The notes under the pieces were generated by a model that was not told where the DNA came from, did not search any database, and saw only the letters and a list, made by a program, of their open reading frames with translations. From a virus: DNA of 27,843 nt. The translations under genes were made by a program, and so were the position numbers. The DNA is taken from positions 1-27,843 of the IMG/VR virus record IMGVR_UViG_3300043425_000929; one strand, given 5' to 3'. Below, one piece after another: positions 1 to 7,147 of this stretch. Each line of letters begins with the position of its first letter. The first letter of the stretch is position 1.

Positions 1-237
1 TTCATTTTTACATTTTATGATATAAATCGCTTGTTTGATTTTATCGATGTCTTCTCTTTGTTCATATGTTCCTATGTAAAATCCATTCACTCGAGACATA
101 CCCATTAATGTATAAACATCACGCACGAATTTAAAATTCATGATAGTAAGATGAGGAAACTCTTTAAGTTTCTTAGTAACAAAGTCTTGGTACTCTCGAA
201 AAGTACCAGACACAACAAAATACATCTTATCTTCCAT
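1..237 (-). CDS. Partial hypothetical phage protein
   Basis: This reading frame is open from an ATG at 237 to the window edge (79 codons, no stop), so the C-terminus is missing. The N-terminus reads MEDKMYFVVSGTFREYQDF, a short beta strand followed by a helix. I do not recognise the family. The start overlaps the end of the upstream gene by 11 bases, which suggests translational coupling. Confidence 0.65.
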   Translation of the reverse strand, partial: MEDKMYFVVSGTFREYQDFVTKKLKEFPHLTIMNFKFVRDVYTLMGMSRVNGFYIGTYEQREDIDKIKQAIYIIKCKNE

Positions 238-514
238 AAACTTTATTTAAATTTGTAATTTCTTCATTCAATAACAAAACAGAATGCTCACCACGTTGTT
301 CAGAAACTCGCCATGCTTTACCACATTCAGTACATTGATATGTTGAAGTTGTAATGTTACCGTCAGGATTTAAATTGTTACCTTCTTTATCATAGACAGG
401 CGCAAAATACATTGCTGTCGTTGAAGAAGGACCAGTTTGTCTAAACTTACAATCTCTATCACATCCTTGTGACAATTCTTTGAATATGTTTTTTGGTTGA
501 GGATTGATTATCAT
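227..514 (-). CDS. Small Cys-containing phage protein, possible zinc binder
   Basis: The protein is 95 aa, counted from the ATG at 514. A TTG further upstream at 541 would lengthen it into the preceding small gene, so the ATG is preferred. It holds two Cys pairs, CDRDC near residue 20 and CTEC near residue 60, spaced as in a small zinc ribbon. Metal binding is inferred from the Cys pattern alone. No family is recognised. The start lies directly after the stop of the 44-aa membrane protein upstream. Confidence 0.7.
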   Translation of the reverse strand: MIINPQPKNIFKELSQGCDRDCKFRQTGPSSTTAMYFAPVYDKEGNNLNPDGNITTSTYQCTECGKAWRVSEQRGEHSVLLLNEEITNLNKVYGR

Positions 515-515
515 T

Positions 516-650
516 TTATTTTTTCCCGAAAGAAGCACCAAACACCAGTGTCAATACAAACCACCAAGGTGACCAGTCAAATACTTGTACAAGATAGGCT
601 GTTCCAGCAACTAGAATAAGATTATACACACACGCTGTAATAAAAGTCAT
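516..650 (-). CDS. 44-aa membrane protein
   Basis: This short gene is supported by a strong ribosome binding site (GGAG seven bases before the ATG) and by fitting exactly between its neighbours, with its stop one base before the next ATG. The product starts MTFITACVYNLILVAGTAYL and has two hydrophobic segments (about residues 3-20 and 28-39), ending in GKK. It is probably an inner-membrane micropeptide. The function is unknown. Confidence 0.65.
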   Translation of the reverse strand: MTFITACVYNLILVAGTAYLVQVFDWSPWWFVLTLVFGASFGKK

Positions 651-651
651 A

Positions 652-1368
652 CTAATCTCCATTCCAATTTTTATACCAGCGATTAAATGCACTAATCATT
701 GATTCATCTTTTCGCCATTCACAAGACCAACCCATGCGACCGCCTTTCCATGAACCTGCACGTTCACCTAATTCAATATCAGAATTACAGTCAACAGTAC
801 GTTGAATCTTTCTAAACAAAGGAAGCCAAGTAAACCACTTCATTCTCCATTCACGTTCTTCACCAGCTAATCTAATCTTAGCAACTTGTTTCTTACCTGT
901 TTTAGTATAGTGAATGACATCAACAAACTTAGCACATTCTACTTGAGTTCCTGATACTCTAGTTTTCTTCTTAGTTTTCTCAAATACATCAAACCATGTA
1001 ATATATCTATTCTTTTGTCCTAGTCTATATTTTGGATAGTTGTTTCTATGATATAAACTACCGTTAGGTAAAAGCAAGTCATGTCTAACAATTGTATATT
1101 GCCAAGGCATGTCAAAAGTAATCCATCTATCACCTTTACCTAAGTAAATCCAAAACATATCACTATGAAATGAAAAGCCATACCTTGGAGAAGACTCTCC
1201 AAATTGTCGATAAATCTTAACTTTGATGAATTTAATAGGAATATTTACGTACAATCTATACAGCGCAAATGTTAGTTTTAAGTATTTGTCATCAAATTGT
1301 TCAGTAGGCCAATCTAAAGTGATTGAAAAGAATTTAAAATCGGACCAGGCAGTATATATTTTATTCAT
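652..1368 (-). CDS. Trp-rich conserved phage protein
   Basis: The product is 238 aa, soluble, rich in Trp, Tyr, Lys and Arg, with no signal peptide. The C-terminal part (ELGERAGSWKGGRMGWSCEW, about residues 195-215, then a short Trp/Tyr-rich helix) matches a motif I recall from unnamed proteins in many tailed phages. No catalytic motif is evident and I assign no function. It overlaps the end of the upstream 61-aa gene by 8 bases. Confidence 0.75.
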   Translation of the reverse strand: MNKIYTAWSDFKFFSITLDWPTEQFDDKYLKLTFALYRLYVNIPIKFIKVKIYRQFGESSPRYGFSFHSDMFWIYLGKGDRWITFDMPWQYTIVRHDLLLPNGSLYHRNNYPKYRLGQKNRYITWFDVFEKTKKKTRVSGTQVECAKFVDVIHYTKTGKKQVAKIRLAGEEREWRMKWFTWLPLFRKIQRTVDCNSDIELGERAGSWKGGRMGWSCEWRKDESMISAFNRWYKNWNGD

Positions 1369-1546
1369 TGAAAGATTCAGTTCCTATTGATTGATACACT
1401 TCATGAAGTAACATGAAAGCTTGTGCCACTAAGTCATTATATTTCTTATTCTCAAGAATATATGGATGACCTAATAAATAATTATCGATACTATCCATGA
1501 TTACATGAGTTCTGTCAAGTGCTTCGTGTCTATGAAATTTATCCAT
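1361..1546 (-). CDS. Small hypothetical phage protein (61 aa)
   Basis: A 61-aa, mostly helical protein (HEALDRTHVIMDSIDNYLLG in the N-terminal half). Similar helical proteins of about this size with a LDRTHVIMD-like start are common in T4-like phages, but I cannot name a family. The start overlaps the end of the next upstream gene by 8 bases and AGGG lies upstream as a weak ribosome binding site. Confidence 0.7.
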   Translation of the reverse strand: MDKFHRHEALDRTHVIMDSIDNYLLGHPYILENKKYNDLVAQAFMLLHEVYQSIGTESFNE

Positions 1547-1778
1547 TTAATAATGCCCTATTCAATCTAGTATTATGTTTTTCTTCTACGGCTATCTTTG
1601 CTGAAGATAGTTTTATATACTCACCAATAAGTAAATCTTTTTGTTCTTCATCTTTTACATAAGCAGAACAAATAGAACTACTGAATGATTCATATACTCT
1701 ACCAACAATCTTTTCAGAATCAGCATCATAGCAATAATGCATCTGACCACTATTTTTAGTTACCCATTTAAGACTCAT
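1539..1778 (-). CDS. Hypothetical phage protein (79 aa)
   Basis: The start is placed at the ATG at 1778, not a TTG one codon upstream, because GGGAG sits at the right distance. The ATG shares its A with the TGA of the preceding gene. The product begins MSLKWVTKNSGQMHYCYDAD with a beta-rich first half and ends in a basic helix. Family and function are not recognised. Confidence 0.7.
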   Translation of the reverse strand: MSLKWVTKNSGQMHYCYDADSEKIVGRVYESFSSSICSAYVKDEEQKDLLIGEYIKLSSAKIAVEEKHNTRLNRALLNG

Positions 1779-1993
1779 CAAATACTCCCATACTGTGCTA
1801 AGATTTTATTATCATAATATGCTCGAACACAAACAATAGTTTTCAGTACACCTAGTTGACGTAACTTTTGTAAAGGCATATACAATTCATGCATTAAATC
1901 AGAATAGTTTTCTTCGGTTGTACTTGTGAATACTTCAAGATAACCTTTAGTTGCAGATTCATAACCTATACTAACATCATTATAGTTAATCAT
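1778..1993 (-). CDS. Hypothetical phage protein (71 aa)
   Basis: A 71-aa alpha/beta protein starting MINYNDVSIGYESATKGYLE, with no recognisable motif. It overlaps both neighbours by four bases or fewer (ATGA type), and GAGG precedes its ATG. It belongs to the same dense block of accessory genes. Confidence 0.7.
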   Translation of the reverse strand: MINYNDVSIGYESATKGYLEVFTSTTEENYSDLMHELYMPLQKLRQLGVLKTIVCVRAYYDNKILAQYGSI

Positions 1994-2409
1994 TTAGTGG
2001 CCTCAGATAGTTCTTTATATCCAGCCCAACTAGGATGAATCTTGTCTGCTTGCAATCGTTTAGTTGCAACAACAACATCATTATGCTTTTCAGCAATCTC
2101 AGCAACGATTTGTTGAAGGTCTTCTAACTCAACTCCGCTCTTAGGACTATTACCCATAGGAAGAATCCAGTAAACACGTTCAGCTTTGACTCGTGCTCTC
2201 ATAGTTTCCAATTCTTTACGTGTTTTCACATACTGATGGTCGTTAGTACCTAAACTGATAATAACACTCTTAGCTTTCAAGTCAGCATCTTTGTACTTCT
2301 TATTCCATTGCCAACTATTCAAACCACCTGTAGCATATTGAGAACATTCTGTACGTACCATATGAGTACCTACAGCGATACTATCACCTAATATTAAACA
2401 ATCAATCAT
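1990..2409 (-). CDS. SGNH/GDSL-type hydrolase
   Basis: A compact 139-aa protein with the SGNH esterase blocks: block I GDS (residues 8-10, Ser10 nucleophile), block III GTND (54-57), and block V D-x-x-H (Asp122, His125) in DKIHPSWAG. A clear block II Gly (about 28-29) is also present. Such enzymes hydrolyse ester or acetyl groups on carbohydrates or lipids. In phages they are sometimes linked to deacetylation of surface glycans. There is no signal peptide, so action would be cytoplasmic or on virions. The length is short for the family (usually about 180-200 aa) but the catalytic set is complete. The substrate is unknown. Confidence 0.85.
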   Translation of the reverse strand: MIDCLILGDSIAVGTHMVRTECSQYATGGLNSWQWNKKYKDADLKAKSVIISLGTNDHQYVKTRKELETMRARVKAERVYWILPMGNSPKSGVELEDLQQIVAEIAEKHNDVVVATKRLQADKIHPSWAGYKELSEATK

Positions 2410-2412
2410 ACA

Positions 2413-2610
2413 TCAAACTCCAAACAAAACATCACCAGCATCTGGTGGAAATGTAGAACCCCATGACGCAATAAAATTAACATCATTCATTTCATCAAGA
2501 CCTTCTACTGCCGCAATATAGTATTTGATACCTTCATAGTCTGTTTCAACTCGAACAATACCTACATTAGTTCTTCCACAAAACCATTTATAATCAAGTA
2601 CTCTCTTCAT
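2413..2610 (-). CDS. Hypothetical phage protein (65 aa)
   Basis: The start is placed at the ATG at 2610 (MKRVLDYKWFCGRTNVGIV). GAGG at 2620-2623 gives nine-base spacing, and it lies in the 3' arm of a perfect hairpin (2619-2640). The product is a small beta-rich protein with a Trp/Gly-rich C-terminus, SWGSTFPPDAGDVLFGV. Family unknown. It is likely the first gene of a transcript starting at the promoter at 2644-2670, with translation possibly tuned by the hairpin. Confidence 0.7.
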   Translation of the reverse strand: MKRVLDYKWFCGRTNVGIVRVETDYEGIKYYIAAVEGLDEMNDVNFIASWGSTFPPDAGDVLFGV

Positions 2611-2640
2611 AATAAAAAACCTCATCTATTAAGATGAGGT
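2611..2640 (-). terminator. Hairpin with T-tract (terminator-like, contains SD of next gene)
   Basis: On the minus strand ACCTCATCT (2640-2632), a 4-nt loop (2631-2628) and AGATGAGGT (2627-2619) form a perfect 9-bp stem. A run of T follows (2619-2614, T partly in the stem). This is the form of an intrinsic terminator for the upstream gene. It also holds the GAGG ribosome binding site of the downstream gene, so it may act on translation instead. No T-run follows on the plus strand. Confidence 0.6.
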
Positions 2641-2643
2641 CAG

Positions 2644-2670
2644 TCTATATCAAAACACAATTCTTGTCAA
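2644..2670 (-). promoter_or_regulatory. Sigma70-like promoter, 15-bp spacer
   Basis: TTGACA (2670-2665) and TATAGA (2649-2644) are separated by 15 bp. The -35 box begins right after the TAG stop of the 71-aa membrane protein. The predicted start of transcription (about 2637) falls inside the hairpin, so promoter and hairpin overlap. The -35 is perfect but the short spacer and imperfect -10 make this weaker than the promoters further right. Confidence 0.45.
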
Positions 2671-2886
2671 CTAGTACCACTTGGCTTCGTCTACACCTTG
2701 TTCAACATCTTTAATCATAACAAACTGAGCAAGCATCAAGAAAGCCCACCAAAACGTAATCTGCATCAATCCGTGTACGATTCCTTCACTTAAAGTCACT
2801 TGAAATGTCTCAAGTAAACCTATCGTCCAAAAAGTAACACGATACCAATTACGTTCATTTAACCACTCTTTTACAGTATACCACAT
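2671..2886 (-). CDS. Small membrane protein, two TM segments (71 aa)
   Basis: The start is placed at the ATG at 2886 (MWYTVKEWLNERNWYRV) because GGAG lies nine bases upstream, inside the end of the metallophosphoesterase gene. Two hydrophobic segments (about 16-32 and 36-58) are followed by an acidic tail. It is probably an inner-membrane protein. The function is unknown. It closes the ligase/phosphoesterase operon. Confidence 0.7.
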   Translation of the reverse strand: MWYTVKEWLNERNWYRVTFWTIGLLETFQVTLSEGIVHGLMQITFWWAFLMLAQFVMIKDVEQGVDEAKWY

Positions 2887-2887
2887 T

Positions 2888-3685
2888 TTAAATCTCCAGT
2901 ATTTTATCAACAATAAAACCATCTTTATTCTCATCACCATAGCCGTATGGATTCGAGACTAATCTTGTACCATCAATCATAAAATCAAAAGATGTGTGAG
3001 TATGTCCAAATAACCACATATCTATACCAGGCATATAATGTTCCATATCTTGAATAAAGTATGGATTCAATGCAGACTTTTCAAATTGAGGTGCTAGTGC
3101 CTTATATGTAGGCACGAAATGACTAACAACAACTCGCTTTTTATGGTCATTCTTTTTCCAATAACCTAACTCTTTACAGAATTTTTGATGTGCTTCACGA
3201 TGGTCTTCAGTATTCCATCTAGGATTAAAATTTAAATATTGTTCTTCAGATACTAGATTCTCTAATCTAATTTCTTTATGTATAACTGAAAAATCAGGTA
3301 TGTATCTAACACACAAACTATCAATATCAGCACCTTCAAGATTTGTGTACATGATACCACCGAAGAATGAGACATCATCAATCGTTACACTACTATCATT
3401 TAAATAATAGAAGTTGGCATGAGTCTCATCAATACTCTTTAGATTCTCATGTACTGCTTGAAAAGAAGCACCGTATGCTTCATGGTTACCAGCAACCATA
3501 ACCACTTTAGCATCACTTGCAAGAATTCTATGAATAAGAGAAAGATGTCTGCCTTGCGTGTGTATATCACCAGCAAGAACAACAACATCTTCACCTAGAT
3601 TTTCATATTCAAAAGGATTAGCACATATCGGTGCCTTGTTGTAAGGCATCTCAAGGTGCATATCTGATAGTAATCTAATTTTCAT
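2888..3685 (-). CDS. Calcineurin-like metallophosphoesterase
   Basis: A 265-aa protein with all metallophosphoesterase motifs in order: SDMH (Asp8, His10), AGDIH (Asp40), AGNHE (Asn67, His68), SHF (His189) and FGHTH (His228, His230). These coordinate two metals and hydrolyse phosphomono- or diesters. The ATG shares its A with the last base of the RNA ligase stop (TAATG), so the two are translationally coupled. The pairing suggests end-processing of RNA before sealing, but a nucleotide phosphatase or general phosphodiesterase is equally possible from the sequence alone. Confidence 0.88.
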   Translation of the reverse strand: MKIRLLSDMHLEMPYNKAPICANPFEYENLGEDVVVLAGDIHTQGRHLSLIHRILASDAKVVMVAGNHEAYGASFQAVHENLKSIDETHANFYYLNDSSVTIDDVSFFGGIMYTNLEGADIDSLCVRYIPDFSVIHKEIRLENLVSEEQYLNFNPRWNTEDHREAHQKFCKELGYWKKNDHKKRVVVSHFVPTYKALAPQFEKSALNPYFIQDMEHYMPGIDMWLFGHTHTSFDFMIDGTRLVSNPYGYGDENKDGFIVDKILEI

Positions 3686-4713
3686 TAATCATCATTCTTC
3701 AATAAGAATTTATTAGAAATTGCTTTGAATGAATTCTTACCATCAACTGATTTGAATACAACACCTTCAGCTTCAGTTTGTTTGTTCAAGTAAGATTTAA
3801 ACTCAGCATTTGTTAATACATAATCGATAGTCCAGTTATTCTCTTTGAAGTTAATCGAATGAGATATAATAGGAGTATGATTAATACCTAATTCCATAGA
3901 TAAACATAATCGTTCTTTAGGATTGTAGTATTCTTGTTTATCGATATCATATATATCAAACAAATAGAAGTCAAGTTCAGAAAGATTGTATTTGTTACCT
4001 TGTACTCCTGGTCCTACAAGTTCACCTTGTAACGCAAGATTCTTACCTGTTGATTTAATCTTATCAATGAAACTTTCACGTAACGCAACTTTCCAGAATG
4101 AATTCTCTTCAGTCTCTTTTAGATTTAGATTACGTGAACAGACACCAGATTCTTCACCGTTAACATATACAGTCATAGATGAACCATCAAGTTTCTCAGT
4201 CATTTCCCATTCAACACCTTCTTCTTGCCACTGAGTATACTCACGTTTCAAGTTTTGAATACGTTCTTGGTCAGTCTTACGGATGAATGAAGGAAAACTA
4301 CCACGACTAATACCAGCTAATTGTGCTGGCATCTCACGTTCCCATTTCTGAATCAGCAGATTATCAGTCAAGTCTAAGTCTTCTTCAACTTGAGAACCTG
4401 CACCATCATAAACTGATTGAGGAATAGGCATCAAAAGACCTTGACTTAATTGTCCTCGTAAACGAATAGTCTTTAGTCTTTGTCCTTCGACACCATTATA
4501 AACTTTAGGAAACTGACCAGGCTTAGTTAAGAATGGAGCAAGTTCATTAGGAATCCATGAGTCAATCTCAAAGTATACTGCTAGGTCACCAGCTTTATAC
4601 TCATTCTTTTTGACTACAACTTTCCATCCACCAACTGTTGCTACTTCAATAGCATCAGCACCAAGGATTGCACTAATCTCATCAATTTTAACTACTCTGG
4701 CTAATTTTCTCAT
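3685..4713 (-). CDS. RNA ligase, DraRnl/Rnl5-like
   Basis: A 342-aa nucleotidyltransferase. The first 130 residues (VVKIDEI..GADAIEVATVGGW) form the N-terminal OB-like module found in the Deinococcus DraRnl family. Ligase motifs follow: motif I EKLDGSS with Lys174 as the predicted adenylated Lys, SRNL (193-196), motif III-like FDIYD (252-256), motif IV EGVVFK (316-321), and motif V SFKAISNKF (328-336). The family seals 3'-OH/5'-phosphate nicks in RNA-containing duplexes using ATP. It lies between a 58-aa membrane protein (ATGA overlap) and the metallophosphoesterase (TAATG overlap). A role in repairing host-cleaved tRNA or other RNA is inferred by analogy with T4. Confidence 0.9.
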   Translation of the reverse strand: MRKLARVVKIDEISAILGADAIEVATVGGWKVVVKKNEYKAGDLAVYFEIDSWIPNELAPFLTKPGQFPKVYNGVEGQRLKTIRLRGQLSQGLLMPIPQSVYDGAGSQVEEDLDLTDNLLIQKWEREMPAQLAGISRGSFPSFIRKTDQERIQNLKREYTQWQEEGVEWEMTEKLDGSSMTVYVNGEESGVCSRNLNLKETEENSFWKVALRESFIDKIKSTGKNLALQGELVGPGVQGNKYNLSELDFYLFDIYDIDKQEYYNPKERLCLSMELGINHTPIISHSINFKENNWTIDYVLTNAEFKSYLNKQTEAEGVVFKSVDGKNSFKAISNKFLLKNDD

Positions 4714-4886
4714 TTTAAGATTCTAAAACTCACTATTAATTGAACAATAACAACTAAAGGTAATAGTCCACAAGCTAAAGCAAATAAAGCACCTTGTGTT
4801 GTTTTTGTTCTATTTAGAACAAAGTCCATAATTTTCATTGCAGAAAACAAATATGCAAAGAAAGCTAAGAAAATTACAATAATCAT
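4710..4886 (-). CDS. 58-aa membrane protein
   Basis: This gene is short, but both ends fit exactly: its ATG overlaps the stop of the upstream gene (ATGA at 4886-4883) and its TGA overlaps the ATG of the RNA ligase. The product begins MIIVIFLAFFAYLFSAMKIM and has two hydrophobic segments (about 2-17 and 32-53) around a short basic loop (NRTKTTQ). It is probably an inner-membrane protein. No function is assigned. Confidence 0.7.
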   Translation of the reverse strand: MIIVIFLAFFAYLFSAMKIMDFVLNRTKTTQGALFALACGLLPLVVIVQLIVSFRILK

Positions 4887-5233
4887 TTGTTTACCTTTTT
4901 AGGTTGTGCTTTCACATATTCGACAAACTTTTCTGCTAATCGATTATGTTCTTTTTGTGAACAATAGAATATCCATTGTCCTACTGAAACATTACCGCTA
5001 TCATCTTTACCTCTTTGATAACCAATCACAGTATGTGGTGTACGGTTATCAATAATACGTTCAATTGAGAAAGCATTTAAAGCTTTAAAATCAAATTCAA
5101 AAGTAGAACCGTCTAAGTCTTTTTTGAATTCATATTCTTTAATATCTTTTAGTTTAGTGATTTCTTTTTTTAAGTCTCGCACTTGCGCTTCTAAATCACC
5201 AATAAGTTCAACATCTTCTTTACTTCTAAACAT
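4883..5233 (-). CDS. Coiled-coil hypothetical protein (116 aa)
   Basis: The start is placed at the ATG at 5233 because AAGGAG lies seven bases upstream, at the end of the exonuclease gene. Residues about 8-35 (DVELIGDLEAQVRDLKKEI) form a predicted coiled coil. The rest is a beta-rich domain with a QWIFYCSQKEHNRLAEKFVE segment. I do not recognise the family. It is in a tight operon with the exonuclease upstream. Confidence 0.75.
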   Translation of the reverse strand: MFRSKEDVELIGDLEAQVRDLKKEITKLKDIKEYEFKKDLDGSTFEFDFKALNAFSIERIIDNRTPHTVIGYQRGKDDSGNVSVGQWIFYCSQKEHNRLAEKFVEYVKAQPKKVNK

Positions 5234-5237
5234 AATC

Positions 5238-5813
5238 TTACTCCTTTTTACCATATAATAACATCATCGCATCATAAACACAATCATCAATAGGATTATG
5301 TTTAGTAATATCTAGTGCCGAATTAAAACCTTCATAATCAACATCACAATAACCATTATCAGAACCTGTCAAAAAGTCAACTGCGGTTCTTACATCTCGC
5401 CATTTACTATAATGAAAGATAGGTTCAAGACCTAGTTTCTCTTCAATAGAATCAAGTACTAGCTGGTCAAGATTACCTCGTGCCCATACTGTACATGTTT
5501 TATGGTTAGGAAAACGCTGTGCATATTGACGCATTCTTTCATAACCTTCTTCAATCTTAATATCATGTTCAGAAGGTTTAAATGAAGCAATTTTAACGTT
5601 CAGACATTGTTTAGCCCACCACTCAAGTGAAGACTTTGTGACTGTTCGTTTTAGTCTAGTCATTTGGTCTTCAGCATCAAGCTTCACAAAGAATGCATTA
5701 TCTCGCAACTCTTTATGTGAAGGTTTCTTATCAGGGTCAAAGTAAATCAACGACATCGACAAAATCACTGCCGTTGATTCTTTACCTAGCGTTTCTACGT
5801 CGAAGATAAACAT
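5238..5813 (-). CDS. dexA: DnaQ-like 3'-5' exonuclease, DexA-related
   Basis: A 191-aa DEDD exonuclease. Motif Exo I is FDVET (Asp5, Glu7), Exo II lies in WARGNLDQLVLD (Asp near 115), and Exo III HNPIDDCVYDA has the H-x4-D spacing. The central SSLEWWAKQ resembles the STIEWWKNQ segment of T4 DexA, the exonuclease that degrades single-stranded DNA from the 3' end, which supports that branch over ribonuclease T or DnaQ. The ATG shares an A with the stop of the SPFH gene (TAATG) and there is no clear ribosome binding site, so translation is probably coupled. Confidence 0.85.
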   Translation of the reverse strand: MFIFDVETLGKESTAVILSMSLIYFDPDKKPSHKELRDNAFFVKLDAEDQMTRLKRTVTKSSLEWWAKQCLNVKIASFKPSEHDIKIEEGYERMRQYAQRFPNHKTCTVWARGNLDQLVLDSIEEKLGLEPIFHYSKWRDVRTAVDFLTGSDNGYCDVDYEGFNSALDITKHNPIDDCVYDAMMLLYGKKE

Positions 5814-6622
5814 TATTTAACGTTAATCAAAGGTGCTACGTTCATACCTGCTGGAACAACAACTGTGTGAGTACCGTTATTATCAGCAAACTTTTGTAAA
5901 GCAATGTTAGCTTCATGCTGTAGATATTCACGTGTTAATGAACCGTTGATAATCTGGTTAGCTTTTGAAACACCTTCTGCTTTAGTAATTTCAATCTGTG
6001 CTTGTTTCTTAGCAATCTCTTCTTGAACACTCATTTGCTCTAGTTGCTTTTGTGCCGCTACAGCTTTTTGAATTTGTTGTTCGATACTAGGGTCAGTTAC
6101 AATGCTACGAGCAACAACACGAGTAATCGTGAATGTATCAGGGTCATTTGCATTTAGTTCTTTCTGCACGTTTTCTTTGATTGTTGTCTCAAGTTCATCA
6201 CGTTTTGTGTGAATCACTAAAGAGTCGTAGCGGCTGATTGTGTCATACACTACGCTTCGTGCAATGTTTTCGACCATCACACTACCTGGATAATAGATAC
6301 CACTGTTATATCCACTTTGATTACTATACTTAACTTTTAAAGAAGGAATCTTTTGACCGTTTGTTTTATAGTAAATCGCAACATCCATATCTTTAAGACT
6401 TAGATTGTCTTTAGCTTTAGGTGTCAAGTTAGATAGTTCTAAGTTAGTTTCTTTAGTTGTATATTCATCAACATTAGAAAAGAAGCTTGTATAGAAACCT
6501 GTATCAACTGGCTCCATATTCACAGTACCGAATGTTGTTCGAACACCTACGTTACCTTGGTCAACAATACCGCATCCAACCAAAGCCATTGTTAAAGCAC
6601 TTACTAGCATCACTTTTTTCAT
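5813..6622 (-). CDS. SPFH/Band-7 (prohibitin-like) lipoprotein
   Basis: The start is the ATG at 6622, with AAGGA ten bases upstream. The N-terminus MKKVMLVSALTMALVGCG is a lipoprotein signal with lipobox LVGC (Cys17). A Band 7 domain follows (GNVGVRTTFGTV, then VENIARSVVYDTISRYDS), then a long charged helix (about 175-225, KKQAQIEITKAEGVSKANQI), as in prohibitin and HflK/C. These proteins form ring scaffolds on membranes and modulate proteases. Here the lipid anchor would place it on the periplasmic side. It shares a TAATG junction with the 58-aa membrane gene upstream. The role in infection is unknown. Confidence 0.85.
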   Translation of the reverse strand: MKKVMLVSALTMALVGCGIVDQGNVGVRTTFGTVNMEPVDTGFYTSFFSNVDEYTTKETNLELSNLTPKAKDNLSLKDMDVAIYYKTNGQKIPSLKVKYSNQSGYNSGIYYPGSVMVENIARSVVYDTISRYDSLVIHTKRDELETTIKENVQKELNANDPDTFTITRVVARSIVTDPSIEQQIQKAVAAQKQLEQMSVQEEIAKKQAQIEITKAEGVSKANQIINGSLTREYLQHEANIALQKFADNNGTHTVVVPAGMNVAPLINVK

Positions 6623-6798
6623 TATAAATTTCCTTCTAAAAACATTAAAAAAGATAGCACAATCGCAACGACTGCACCAATTACAAACACTCGTCTTCCC
6701 CATTTCTTAGTTTCTGTTTTCGATGTTACTGAAAGCAAATAACCAAAACTTACGAAAAAGAATGTAAAAGTTAACCACAAAATAAAAAATTTAGCCAT
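6622..6798 (-). CDS. 58-aa membrane protein upstream of SPFH gene
   Basis: Its stop shares an A with the SPFH ATG (TAATG) and its ATG shares an A with the stop of the gene before it. The product MAKFFILWLTFTFFFVSFGY has two transmembrane segments (about 4-23 and 36-53) with a basic loop TKKWGRR between. Coupling to the SPFH lipoprotein suggests they act together at the membrane, but that is inference. Confidence 0.7.
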   Translation of the reverse strand: MAKFFILWLTFTFFFVSFGYLLSVTSKTETKKWGRRVFVIGAVVAIVLSFLMFLEGNL

Positions 6799-6947
6799 TA
6801 TACGTTATTCACCAATCTATGTTTTTTCCTGTTGCAAACACTGCAAAACGTATATTGTCGTTCTGCATACCCATATGGTTTATCACACATTTCCCATCGA
6901 TTATAGAAATGCACAAAAGGAATTAAGTGTAAAATCTTTTTAATCAT
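6798..6947 (-). CDS. 49-aa CxxC protein
   Basis: The start at 6947 has GAGG six bases upstream and overlaps the end of the preceding gene by 8 bases. The product (MIKKILHLIPFVHFYNRWEM...) ends with a CSVC motif in a basic tail, plus one more Cys at about residue 21. It is a small basic protein with a possible metal site. Function unknown. Confidence 0.6.
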   Translation of the reverse strand: MIKKILHLIPFVHFYNRWEMCDKPYGYAERQYTFCSVCNRKKHRLVNNV

Positions 6948-7143
6948 CTTCACCTCTCATAACAACAATTTTCAATACTGCTTCGACTGCGGTTTCTTGA
7001 GAAATATATTCACCAATAAACTCACCAAAAAAGTAAGCATTAAAGGTACCATCATGTTCTCGTACACCACCTAACACTCGACCATCAGTTTTTCGATAGC
7101 ATTTATAAGTGTTACCAGTTAGCATCCATGTAATATTATCCAT
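6940..7143 (-). CDS. Hypothetical phage protein (67 aa)
   Basis: A small protein with antiparallel beta character in the first two thirds (MDNITWMLTGNTYKCYRKTD, then FNAYFFGEFIGEY) and a C-terminal helix. The pattern is frequent in small T4-like phage genes, but I cannot name a family. It lies four bases after the Cys-rich gene upstream. Confidence 0.65.
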   Translation of the reverse strand: MDNITWMLTGNTYKCYRKTDGRVLGGVREHDGTFNAYFFGEFIGEYISQETAVEAVLKIVVMRGEDD

Positions 7144-7147
7144 AATG

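Noticed and set aside
3986-4234. Plus-strand 82-codon frame inside the RNA ligase gene
   Set aside because: It lies fully within a gene with clear ligase motifs on the other strand and has no ribosome binding site or recognisable product.
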